Positions 48,274-59,445 of a DNA stretch of 64,000 nucleotides are shown piece by piece; positions within the stretch are counted from its first letter, which is position 1, and the number at the start of each line of letters is the position of its first letter. A program made the position numbers and the translations under genes. The stretch is from Sphaerolaimus hirsutus. Taxonomy: Eukaryota > Nematoda > Chromadorea > Monhysterida > Sphaerolaimidae. The stretch lies in the NCBI GenBank assembly GCA_964036195.1, contig OZ038452.1, positions 4,830,704-4,894,703 of the forward strand, given 5' to 3'. The notes below the pieces were generated by a model. That model was not told the origin of the DNA, ran no database searches, and saw nothing but the letters and a program-made list of their open reading frames with translations.

Positions 48274-48316
48274 TAGAGCGGGAAAAACGGTGCGAAGCGG
48301 CGCCATGATGGCGATG

Positions 48317-51300
48317 CTAGTATAGATCATTGACGCTTTGCACTCCGGTGGGCTGGGTGGATCTGAAGCCGGGGTCGAGCGGGCGGACGGCTTTCATCGC
48401 CTCGGGGAACAGCTCGTGGTACCGATTCACAGGCACGTAGTTCGCCGTGATCACTTTACCTGCGTTTCGGCGCGACGTTGACTTAGTCACTACACATACT
48501 AAACTGCTACAACATCAAGTTCGACAACCTACTACAATGTGGGTTGCCGAACAACTTTGTTGACCCCCCAAAGATCCCCTGACCCACCAGCGAACCACCT
48601 CCCATGCAAGCCGGCGACGGCGGCCACGGCGGCGGTGACGTTGGGGCACTTGACGTAGACGTTGCCCTGGTCGGACTGCCTGTCGACGTAGATGTGCAGC
48701 ACGCCGCCGTGCTTGGCGCACTCCTCCAGCACGTCGTCCTCGATGTCGAGCGCCCACGCGTCCCCCGACTCTCTGAGGGGGGGGGGGGGGGTGAGTTACA
48801 AGGTGTATTAAGTTGGGATTGGGGGTAATGTGGCCGGATTGTGGATGAAAAAGGTTGTTTGAAAAGAAAAAAAATGCAGCCATCCCTAGGCCGGCCGGCC
48901 TTAGCCAAAAACTTCTGCTATTTATCTATCCCAGACGCCGCTCAGCTTTCTATCTAACCCAAGGCACAATTTTCGGCTATAAAAATACTATCCCCTGAAC
49001 CCACACACCATCTAATAAGTTCAAAATCAGGATATTTCACAAAATAATCGATCAAACACATGACAAGATTCCAAAAAAATCCTGCACTGAAAATGCCGGA
49101 CGCCCTTACGGGCCATGCTTAACCAACATCTAAACCCATCCCACATCTAGACTGGGACACCGAACATGTTGACATAAACACATTTAATTATACCGGCATG
49201 CTGAGAATAGGCAATAAAACACATGAACTAATGATTTGGAAGGTGAAAATCTATAAGAAGTATGAAAATTTGCGAATTTTGGTGCAAATTAGAGGTAAAT
49301 TGCTCAAACGCGCTTCAGATAGCTGGATAAAGCCAGGCAATTCGCGCGGGGGTTGTGTTCAGGGGAAAGTAGCCAAAAAAATTGTCACAGGGATAGATAG
49401 ATCGCTGGGCGGTTTGGGGTGGGGTTACCCGCCCCCCGTTGACACGGATGACACAAAATTCAATGTGCGGTCGGTCTAGATGTGGGATGGGTTTAGATGT
49501 CGGATGGCACGGGCTCGCCCAAACCAGTGAACCAACTGGGTTGGGTCAAACATGTTGGACAACACGAAGCACTGGGTGGCGATGGCGGGGGTGGTCTGCT
49601 GCATGGTCTCCTGCTGCTGCAGGCTGAGTATCTGCTGCGCGGCGGTGGGCAGCGCCAAGCCGGTGCCCTGCGCCAACTTGCGCATCAGCTCCAGCCTGCC
49701 CGTCGAGCCCAGGTCCACGCCGGCCGCGTTGTCGCCGGAGACTCTGCCGGGTGGTGGGATTATTTGCGTTACAGAAAATTATTGTCTGTCTGTCTTTTAA
49801 TAATTTTTTTTTGACGATTTTGATGGATACTTTTGTAACTGTCATATGAAGCAAAAGCAAAAGCAAAAGCAAAATCATTTTCAAGTCATCAAGGCGTTTA
49901 AAATACGTATATTGGAAACAAAAATCCCGGAAAAATCTGTCAAGCAACTTTTTTGCCGTGAAAAATGTGAACGGAAACCTCTGCGGTTTGTATGCCACTT
50001 TTCAGGCATCCAAGTGCGTTGTTAGACTTTTATAGAGAGAGCAAAACCCTTTACACGATAAATTTGTCCCAAATCACCATACAGATCCCGAAACCCTATA
50101 CACGGTCCCGAAAATAAAAGAAAATTTAAAACAATGCATCCAAAAAACGCAAGAAAATTCCGATCCAAATCCCGAAAAGTCGATCCAAAGTGCTCAACTG
50201 AAAAACCTCGACCAACTTGTCCATCCCCTCGGAGCCGCCCTCAGCTGCGGCGGCCTCGCTGGCGGCCACGATGGGCAGCGAGCTGACAGCGAAGCCGACC
50301 TTCATGGGCCGGCCGGCCAGATCGAACCCGTTCATCTGCTGCATCGCCCGCTTGCCGTCCTCCGCGTGCCGGTACTGCGAGGTGACGTTGGCACCGTGCC
50401 AGATTGATTTTGTGGATTGTGAAATGGTAGAAATTTCAGGGGGTAAAATGACTAGTTCTGAATAAAAAATTCTAGCTAAATTTCAGTTTTCGAAATTCCG
50501 TAGGAAAACCAGTTTGAGCGGCCCTTCATGTGTGGTAACATTTCAAAAGTGCTTTAAGAAGAAAAGTGTGGCAGCACTCACAGTCACGAATCCGTATCCT
50601 CTGGACGAGCCGGCCTCGCCAGCCTTGGGGCCGGGGTTGCGTATCAACTGTACCATGACTATCTGCGGATTAAGGAATTCCTGATTAACTTGAAAATTGC
50701 TTTCATATACCGTATTTCTTCTAATATAACGGCATACGTCCGATAGAAGGACACCTCCCATAGAACGACAGGTTTTGGATATTTTTTTGCACTCGCGAAA
50801 ACAATAGAAGGGCAGTCTCCAATAGAACGGCAGGTAGAAACTAGATTGGAAGAGTGCCAAAATACAACAAAAAGTTTAAAAATGGATGGTGAAAAAACAA
50901 CTCACCTCTCCAAACGGTTCAAAAATACTTCTCAACATAGTCTCGTCGATATTCGTGTGCAACGAGCCAACATACAATTTGATGGGACCAGGGCCCCGCC
51001 TTTCTTCAGGTTCCTGCGAAAAGGCGGGGTCTCCAACTTGACCGGTGGTCGCTCTGTTCCGTTCTGCCATTGTTGGTTGAATCATTAGTGGACAATTGTA
51101 CAATTTCTGACTATTTAGACCGATCGCCTGCGGGATTTTTTTTAAGTGATGTTAAATTTTGAATTAATTTAACGGTTGAATTTGGTTGCTTTATACTTTT
51201 TAAAGTTTTTCATACAAATTTTGCATTTTTACGGATTTTCAATCATCTCACACGCCAAATAAATCATGCTTCTATTCTAACACATCACACGCAACACACA

Positions 51301-54300
51301 TTCTTTTAGATTTTTGAAATTATATTTAATTATATTTTAGCAAAATCACCCATTTTCCAATGCTAACCACAAGTCACTTCAATGTCAACCAACCAAAGCG
51401 ACAGCTTCAATCTCCCAAAATTCCACATAGGCAATGCCCTTCGATCGGCCGGTGCGGCTGTCCGTTATAACTCGGACGTCACGAACGCGACCCACCGACG
51501 AAAAGAATTCTTCTAAATCGCGTGGGCGGATTCTCTGCGGGCAAAGTATGTGAATGACGAAAAGTTAATTACGCATTTATTTTTATTATTTAGTAATGAC
51601 ATTTTTGTGTTGACGACTAGTTGACAGACAGAATTTTCCAAAACTGATAAATTTTTGAACGCATTTTGGTTTACCATAATGTGTCATTTTTGATCTCGGT
51701 CGAAAGTAGTTGACGGACTCCTCATTCTGGTAAACTCAAAATAGGACCAGACCTTTGCACAAAAGAAACATTTAGCATTTTGTACCAGTTTAAAAAACGC
51801 TGTTTAAAAAACGGTATCGTTGAAAACACATTTCCTACCAACCCCAAGTCCGACACACCTGGGAAATCTGCATGACGCACACGGTCCTGGCGTCTCTCTC
51901 CTCGGGCGTCATGCGCATGTTGGCGCCGTGCGGCGGCGGCTCCTTGGCGTTGAACGGCATCACGTCGCGCCGCTCCGGCCCCGGCAGGCGGCTGCGCGGC
52001 GGCGGCAACGGCCGCGCGGCGTAAAAATCACGCTCGCGACTGCGCCGCCGCACCGGCGGCGACGAGTAGACAATTGGGGGCGGCGTTCGCCCGGGACGGT
52101 AGTATCTGCAGTGGGGGCAGTTTGCAGCGTCGATATTAGCAGCCCAGCTATCTATCTATCTTTTCCGGGGTAATTTTTTGTTTACTATTCCTTTTTGTTT
52201 ATTATTCCTTATAAGAGGCCCATATTGCACAGATTTTGAACGATTTTGCCCCAATTTTCACTCAAAATCACAATATTGGAGACCCCAGGACTTGTGCACT
52301 ACTTTCAACACTTCCATGGTCTTTAAAAAGTCTAAGCTTGGTGGGTGCGCTGTATGTAAATATTTATTATGTGAAAATATAAAAGCACTACTCACTTGTC
52401 ATCTAGGTCTTTGCTGCGGCTGCGAGTTTTGCGCCTGTGGGGGGGGGGTGTTCAAGGTATGGAAAATTACAGATTTTTGGAAAAGCAAATTTGGGGAGAA
52501 TGTAAAATGCGTGAAACGACACATTTCAGTGCGCCAGTGGCGAAGGTCAAAATAAGGTTCAAGCGGGATCCTTATGAAAAATTTACGAATCTAGATCCCG
52601 GATAAACCTGGCAAATGACGTTTTTGCACTGACAAATGTGAACGGAAACCTCCAATGTGTATTTCATGTCAATCCTCTGGCATCCGAGTGCGCTTTAAAC
52701 TTTTTGAAGAAAAAAAATTGAGAAAAACCCGTATACAATAACTTTGTCCAAAATCCAAATCCCGAGACCCAACCCCGAAAATAAAAAAAACAATTTCGAT
52801 CCCAATGTTAATTCAAACGCCTCCAATGTGAATTCCGGCCATTCAACGCATGTAAAAAAACGCACTTATGTCTGCTGCCGCTGCGGCTTCTGCTGCGCCG
52901 GCTACTGCGACTGCGCTTTTTCGATTTCGGCGACTTTGATTTGCGCGATTTCGATTTCGATCTGATGTTGAAAATTTTGACATTTTTAGACGTTTTGGAA
53001 AAAAATATATTTTTGCATAATAATATTTTATGCTACTCAATAAACACATTTACCAGCTAGAAAACGCGAAACATTGTATCGATCAAAATTTCACGGAAGA
53101 AAGTGCAGTGCGTTTCAATGTGCCTAAACACCCCCCGAAAAGTTTGTAACTTTTTCAATTGTTGTCGTTGTCGTCACAAAAAATCCTTGTGAACGGCACT
53201 TTAGGGTTGATACGTTTCAATGGTAAAATAACCAGAAAATAAAGTCAAGCAAGAAATTTCTCAGGGAGCGTAGATAACTTGAAACATAGCGAAAGTGTTA
53301 CAACCAGGGCTGCGAAAAGAACTTTTTGTAAATGGGCTGCCAGCCCTAGTTACAACATCGATGATAATGGCGCGGGGGTCTAGCAGGGGGGTCCCCAAAC
53401 GCTCCAGCTATCGACTTATCTAACCTGGGACGAAAATATTGGGCTCCTATAAACACTATCTTTTCACCTCCAAAATATTTTTTGGCTAAATATCGACTTG
53501 AAAAAAATATATTTAAAATTTACCCCATTAATCTTAACTACTTTTGACCCATTTTAGGCTATTTTAACGTAGGTATTTTAGAGACTTTCAAGGTGCCATT
53601 TCTGCAAAAGGAGAAGTGAAAAACCATTTTAGAAATGAGAGCAGAATTGAGAATAGTGATTTACTATCTATATGAACCCCCGGAGGGGTCCAAATCTACA
53701 AGACCCCCGTAATGGCGCACGGTACACTAAAATGCGGTAAAGAACAAGATCTTTTTGTACTTTCGGAACCAAAATTTTCAGCGTACCGTGTGACAGTAAC
53801 AACCATTTCCAATACAGTAAATATTTGGACAACACTTTGTGATCTTGGCCAGATAAAAAAGTATGTTTTAGCTTGTATTGAAATACAAGCTTGCTAATAT
53901 GAAACAACAAACAATATTTCAGAAAAATTAGATTTCCTACAGGCCTCTGTACCTTGATACCTGATCGATGACGCATTTCCTCAGCCAGACGATAACGGAA
54001 TCGATTAACATTGATCTTGAACGAGTGAGAAAAGGCACCACATTTGATCAAAATTATGACATCCTGGCTCACAGCCAATAAATTTGAGAAAAAAACAAAA
54101 GGAAATAAGAAAAACATTTTCGAATAGCAAAACGTATATAGCGGATAAAATTAATCGGATAACAGCCCGAACAACGTTATAGGGCTTAAAAAACTTTTGC
54201 GCCATACCAGATGAACGTTCAATATATCTCACAGGCTTTTTCTCACCCGCCCAAAAACGCAATATCGCGATCAAACCAGTTTAATAAAAAACCAGTGTGC

Positions 54301-55200
54301 CATCCGAACTTGCCTTTGCGTTGGGGTCGGCTCCCCGCTCTGCTTATTATCTACCCTCAAATCTACAAAGACACAAAATGGGCGAGCGTTACACGTGGTC
54401 ATTTGCAAATCGACTCAAATGCAAACTAGCGAACGCTTATTTGAAGCTTTTTTAAAAAGTCACGAAAAATAAAAATGATCATTGTTTGTACCCCAAACAA
54501 GCAGAAACCGAGTGGTATATTGATGTGCTCCAGGTGAAGGAAAGTGGAGACATGATTTACGCGACGTACATTCAAAAAACACGAAGTCTGTTTTGAAAAT
54601 GGATACCTTCTGGAACTGTGATCAGTGTCGACTTTCTCTTTGCTATGGTGACGTTTTCGTCTCTTTTCCTTGCCGTGCTGAAAAATTGCAAATATAAAAG
54701 TAAAGATAAGTATAAGACAAAACCGTATTTTTCGTCGTAAATTTGAAAATTTTAATATCACAGTACAGCTGGGGCTGATATTCCAGTTATTTGACTGTCC
54801 TCATTTAGAATTTCATACACTGGATGGACAGAACGCTATACAATGAATTCGACTATACTTTGATGAATAAGGTTACGTGAAAAATTGGGCAAAAAATTCA
54901 CCCAAAACCTGAGCAATCTGATCTGATGAGAAACTTTTGTTGTCTGTTAGTTTATTTACATGGAAGATGGTAAATTTTATTTTAAGCTCTACCGGCAGTA
55001 GACTATGCAACTAAAATGAAAACGGCCGTTCCGAGACAGTGAACATTAACAAAAACAAAGGCGGACGGTGATTCAATTGGCAGCAAGCCAGAATCAAAAC
55101 AAATTGACCACAAAATTTTACTTTCAGTTCATAGACACACCGAGTCAGTTTCCAGTGATTTTTCCAGCATCTTATCGACCATTTCAGGCGACGCAGACAT
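48317..55200 (-). CDS. RBM39: RNA-binding protein 39 (CAPER-alpha) homologue, 12 exons
   Basis: RBM39 is a nuclear U2AF65-like splicing factor and transcription co-activator. Exons in transcript order: 55200-55141 (ATG), 54677-54607, 52961-52866, 52434-52396, 52105-51859, 51534-51394, 51127-50906, 50662-50582, 50374-50217, 49743-49537, 48772-48588 and 48459-48317 (TAG). All phases agree, giving 549 codons (human protein about 530). An RS-rich N-terminus (RSKSKSRKSKSPKSKKRSRS) is followed by TPEERDARTVCVMQI, which opens RRM1 (about 161-238; GRSKGIAYVEF). RRM2 (about 271-345) has KLYVGSLHTNIDE and SSRGYGFVT, with a longer loop (PGPKAGEAG) than I recall in vertebrates. The C-terminal UHM (about 440-520) shows LDIEDDVLEECAKHGGVLHI, GNVYVKCP and the GRWFAGK ligand-binding motif. 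The first exon is assigned by phase and an ATG in good context. Confidence 0.95.
49911..50160. repeat. Repeat shared by two RBM39 introns
   Basis: The sequence atcccggaaaaa...aatgtgaacggaaacctc...ggcatccaagtgcg...cccgaaaataaaa also occurs, diverged but in the same order, at about 52560-52830 in another intron of the same gene. I did not notice it elsewhere in the window. Confidence 0.5.
53373..53709. mobile_element. hAT-like element in RBM39 intron, perfect 8-bp duplication
   Basis: It starts cgggggtctagcag and ends caagacccccg. Identical taatggcg flanks lie at 53365-53372 and 53710-53717. The ctatcgacttatctaacc motif links it to the caggggtctc family at 7325 and 24351. Confidence 0.8.
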
Positions 55201-57659
55201 GGTACAACGCACTATTTGTAGTAGGTTTTTAGTGACCTTTTTTCTTTTTTCTCAGAATCCTTTTCTACGACAACTTGTCGCCTCTTGGAACCCTGCCAAA
55301 ATTGCCTTCAGATAGACAAATGGCCCGGTTTGAACTATGTATAATTAAAATAATCTACCAATATCGATAACTTTGTACAGTTTCCTCCGCTATCTGTCAA
55401 TTTTGCCATCAAATTAAAGTGAAAAATTTTGCGTCACTTGACTCGTCTGGAATATCGGTACGAAAGTGTAGTGCTGTTCTGGGGGGATCGCTGTACTTGA
55501 AAGAGTCTCCGTATGATGACTTGGCATCTTGCCAAGAATTATAGACTTCGCTATAGGTACGATTATCAACGTGAAAATTAGGTAAATGGAGCACATATTA
55601 GATATTTTTGAGCAAAACATTGGAAAAAATCGCTCGGACTTAAACGTGGGTCAAATCGCTTTGCTAGCTTGGACTCAAAAACAAGTCATCATACAAAAAA
55701 ATGCGTGACTCGATCCCTACTGGGCGGATAGCGGACATTATGTGAAGTTGGCATAATTCCAATTTTTAATTTGGATATGATCACATATTGTACGGACAAG
55801 AGTTAAAGACGTAAAATTTCTGTTCGATAATGGCCGCAGAATCCGATAAAGCGACCGAAAATGGTCGCTGATGGCAGTCGCGTCGGTTCACTATCGTCAA
55901 CGGTGGTATACAAACATGTGTATCCAAAAATTCGTTTGGAATGTTGCCAACTTCACCTAATGTCGTCCCCCCTCTGGGCGAAAAACCAGACGGCTAAAAA
56001 TGCCCAAAACTTTCGAAATTGCTTTAGGTATAATAGGCAAAAATAAAAATACCTACCTATTTCCTTAAAATACCCCCCTCAAAATGAAGACTATGAATAC
56101 GATCCGTCTCGACAATTTCCTGGGAAAATTAAAAAACCCTCGATATACCGGCGTATTCCACTTACCATTCCAATGCCAGACCCAAGCGCACACGCCCACT
56201 TAGGAACTGGGATTTGCATTAATTTTTGCTCCGCCTTAATTGCACTTGCATTTGAGAGGTCAGCGGCGGCGTGCATCAAGGCCGCTTCTGGTAGAATTAT
56301 CTTACATTGTCTATACATGAACGGTTTACGCCCAGAGTGCCGACTCGTCATAGACTTTATTTGTCATACTCGTCATAGCTCGTCATTAAACACGTGGCAC
56401 ATGCTATACAGAGTATAGTGAAATGAAATGAATAGAGTGGAGAGCATACTTTTTCGCAGAATCCTACCATACCTAAATGATTAAAATCTTGCGGTAAATT
56501 TTGTAATTAATTTTTCCATCGTAAAAACGAAATATTATGATGGACAGAACCGTATAATTTTTGGTTCATTATTCAGACGTGTTATGGTAGGTTGCAATAC
56601 TAAGTGTAATGTCCGCCGAGTATACTTAATTACTCACTGAAAATATGAAAATAGAAAAAATGGCAAAATTTGGAAAAGTCTATACATGTAATTCAGTACG
56701 CTCCACACACTGCCGCAAGTACACACACAAATAAACGTCAGGCCTGTGCCCTAAATGTTCACGCAAAAACAATGTAAGATAATCCGACCGGAATTGGCAT
56801 AACAATTCGTAATTGCGCGTGTACGCCCATTCAACTTAGGTCGATCTGAATCAATACATAAAAACGTTCCCGGTATCGAGTGCGCGTGCGTTGGCGTCTG
56901 TTTCCATTGTCGCACCGCACACTGAAATTTTGCGTTCAGCGTTCGAATGTTTTTGCACGCTGAACTACAAATGCTGAAATCAAAATCTCAAGAACCTAAC
57001 ATTTTTGAAGCGTAAAACAATTCGGAATTTGCAATATTCGCGTAATTGGCATGCGAGCCGCATTTTTACGCTTCAAAAACGCATTGTTCTGTAGATTTTG
57101 ATTTCAGCGTTTGTAGTTCAGCGTGCAAAAACGTTCGAACGCTGAACGCAAAATTTCAGTGTGCGGTGCGCCATTGGGATGGTAACTACACCCAGCCGAT
57201 ATACCCCCTCAAAGTTTGCACTTTGAAAAATAAACTACCTGGGGGTATTTCGAAGAAATACTGTATATGACTCGATCCTCTGGGGATATTTTTTTGTGAA
57301 TGGTGTGACCCTACTGCACAACGAGAAATTGGTTGTCTTAAACAAAAACGCTATACTCGATACTGATAGGGTAGTTCATTCCGCCTGCCCAGTTCATCAT
57401 GCCACTAAAATGCATAGCATTCAGCATATCAATCAGGCATATTTATTGCTGTGCATAATCTGCTTTGTGTAGCAGTTCATTTCAGCATGACATTGTTTGT
57501 TGTCAAATTTTTCACAAAAAACATTTGCTTGAAGACCAGAAACACTGTCTACCCACTTGAACATCTGTCCATGAATATTTATGGAAAATATGCACAAAGC
57601 TTTAAAGCAAACATTTTCCTAGCTCATGAATATTTATTCAATAAATTTAAACATTGACA
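55201..57659. other. Intergenic DNA between RBM39 and the peptide gene
   Basis: It contains the RBM39 promoter side, a family D fragment (about 56440-56635, ending gtccgccgagtatac) and a hairpin near 56920-57165 built on cgttcagcgttcgaatgttt. On the minus strand 56170-56290 an open frame ends in a good donor (GGAATG|gtaagt), so a single unassigned exon is possible. Nothing else is seen. Confidence 0.35.
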
Positions 57660-57852
57660 TTGAGTGGTCAGACTGAGCAAGAATATCTTAACATTACCAA
57701 TTAATAATTTGCATATCAGATACGTTTTGCCATTATAAGTTTGTACACAAGTCAAGACATTTAAGTAATGCTGGATCATACACAATATAACTAGTGATAA
57801 TTCAAGCTTTAAACACCTAAAAGTACCTTCTGAATCCACTGAAGATATCAAA

Positions 57853-57954
57853 ATGCATCCACTAACATTGCTTCTGCTTGCCATGTTCTGTAGTTGCATG
57901 CTCTCAATAGCAAATGCTAGAGAACAATTCCCTGAAAAATTTGATATGAAGTAG
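57853..57954 (+). pseudogene. Duplicated signal-peptide exon, copy 1 (truncated)
   Basis: A 33-codon frame encodes a hydrophobic leader (MHPLTLLLLAMFCSCMLS, then IANA) and only about eleven mature residues (REQFPEKFDMK) before TAG. The last residues differ from copy 3 because the exon end and its donor were replaced by the inverted-repeat block. It could still make a tiny secreted peptide; a relic first exon is more likely. Confidence 0.5.
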
Positions 57955-58377
57955 AGTAAAATGACAAATGGCAAGTAAAGAGTAGAGTAAAAATTGAAGA
58001 GTAGACTAAAATGACAAATGGCAAGTAAAGAGTAGAATGAAAATTGGATAGTAGAGTACAATGACAAATGGCAATAATGATAAAATGTTATAAAAATAAA
58101 AAATAAATTTTTATTATTATTTATTTTTCAACATTTTATCATTATCTTCATTTGCCCTTTACTCTTTACTTTCTTTTTCAATTTTTGAGTGGTCTGATTG
58201 AGCAAGAATATGTTAACATTAACAATTAATAATTTGCATATCAGATGGGTTTTGCCATTATAAGTTTGTACATAAGTCAAGACATTTAAGTAATGCTGGA
58301 TCATACACAATATAACTAGTAATAATTCAAGCTTTAAACACCTAAAAGTATCTTCTGAATCCACTGAAGATATCAAA

Positions 58378-58479
58378 ATGCATCCACTAACATTTCTTAT
58401 GCTTGCCATGTTCTGTAGTTGCATGCTCTCAATAGCAAATGCTAGAGAACCATTCCCTGAAAAATTTGATATGAAGTAG
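58378..58479 (+). pseudogene. Duplicated signal-peptide exon, copy 2 (truncated)
   Basis: A 33-codon frame starting MHPLTFLMLAMFCS ends REPFPEKFDMK then TAG, as in copy 1. It is closer to copy 3 than copy 1 is (REPFPEK shared). The donor GGAG|gtaagc of copy 3 is missing; a weak AA|GTAGAG site exists but would be out of phase with the downstream exon. Confidence 0.5.
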
Positions 58480-58902
58480 AGTAAAATGACAAATGGCAAG
58501 TAAAGAGTAGAGTAAAAATTGAAGAGTAGACTAAAATGACAAATGGCAAGTAAAGAGTAGAGTGAAAATTGGATAGTAGAGTACAATGACAAATGGCAAT
58601 AATGATAAAATGTTATAAAAATAAAAAATAAATTATTATTATTATTTATTTTTCAACATTTTATCATTATCTTCATTTGCCCTTTACTCTTTACTTTCTT
58701 TTTCAATTTTTGAGTGGTCTGATTGAGCAAGAATATGTTAACATTAACAATTAATAATTTGCATATCAGATGGGTTTTGCCATTATAAGTTTGTACATAA
58801 GTCAAGACATTTAAGTAATGCTGGATCATACACAATATAACTAGTAATAATTCAAGCTTTAAACACCTAAAAGTATCTTCTGAATCCACTGAAGATATCA
58901 AA

Positions 58903-59445
58903 ATGCATCCACTAACATTTCTTCTGCTTGCCATGTTCTGTAGTTGCATGCTCTCAATAGCAAATGCTAGAGAACCATTCCCTGAAAAATTTGATATGAA
59001 TGATGGAGGTAAGCAGAACTTTGCAAAGAAAATATGCTTTAAATTGAGATTGAATAACCTAAAATGTAGTAAATATAACAATAATCTGCAGATGCCACAC
59101 GCAGACCCATTCAAAAATTAAAATGTCATGCAAAATGTCAAAAGTCATGTAAAGTGTCAAATTTTATGTTATTTTATGTTACTGGTTGTTCGATATTTTT
59201 CATGATATTTGACACAGATAAATTCACAATCCAGCTATTTTTTTATTGAATATCAAAACCCCATATTTCCATCACTCACTAAAGCAGGTACTGAATAAAA
59301 ACTTTCAGATGGCAGGAAGTCACCTATATATAGAACAGCTGCATACCAAAAATGGTTGAAAATGCTACAAAGTAATGATATGCCCCAACTAAAAAAGGGG
59401 GACACGCGCAAAGACTGGGAAACTGGGTTTACACTATGGGGCTAA
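58903..59445 (+). CDS. Putative secreted neuropeptide-like precursor with W(X6)W-Gly end
   Basis: Two exons, 58903-59008 (donor GGAG|gtaagc) and 59309-59445 (acceptor aactttcag, stop TAA), join in phase to encode 80 residues. The first 22 are a clear signal peptide ending SIANA before REPFPEK. The second exon ends LKKGDTRKDWETGFTLWG-stop: dibasic KK and RK sites, then DWETGFTLW and a terminal glycine that would be amidated. Two tryptophans separated by six residues with C-terminal W-amide is the known signature of myoinhibitory peptides (allatostatin B). Canonical MIP precursors hold several copies, whereas this would hold one. Exon 1 and its signal peptide are solid. The splice to exon 2 and the peptide identity are inference from phase and motif. 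Confidence 0.45.

Larger units (their letters stand above)
32417..48316. other. 16-kb gene-poor, repeat-dense region
   Basis: No gene is supported. The first part is onecut 3' UTR. Contents in order: family A MITEs (32943-33217, 33856-34018, 35026-35240), hairpin elements (33510-33730, 36843-36942), gcgccatggcgc palindrome elements (35090-35213, 35473-35722), foldback remnants (35960-36125, 43540-44560), a minisatellite foldback (37545-38290), family B and C MITEs, two GC islands (40010-40300, 40740-40900), an element with tttacattct ends (about 41740-43530), and the element at 45626-46299. Confidence 0.5.
57660..59008 (+). repeat. 525-bp tandem triplication of a signal-peptide exon
   Basis: Start codons of the same short reading frame lie at 57853, 58378 and 58903, exactly 525 bases apart, with near-identical upstream DNA (gagtggtctgattgagcaag, agtttgtacataagtcaaga). 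The first two units end in an inverted-repeat block (gagtaaaatgacaaatggca ... tgccctttactctttact) at the point where the third unit continues into its splice donor. Confidence 0.9.

Noticed and set aside
57624-59114. Three similar minus-strand frames of 147-154 codons
   Set aside because: They are antisense to the triplicated signal-peptide exon; similarity to each other only reflects the tandem repeat.
58903-59121. Unspliced 72-codon reading of signal-peptide copy 3
   Set aside because: It reads through a consensus donor (GGAG|gtaagc) into AT-rich intron-like sequence; the spliced form gives a more sensible product.
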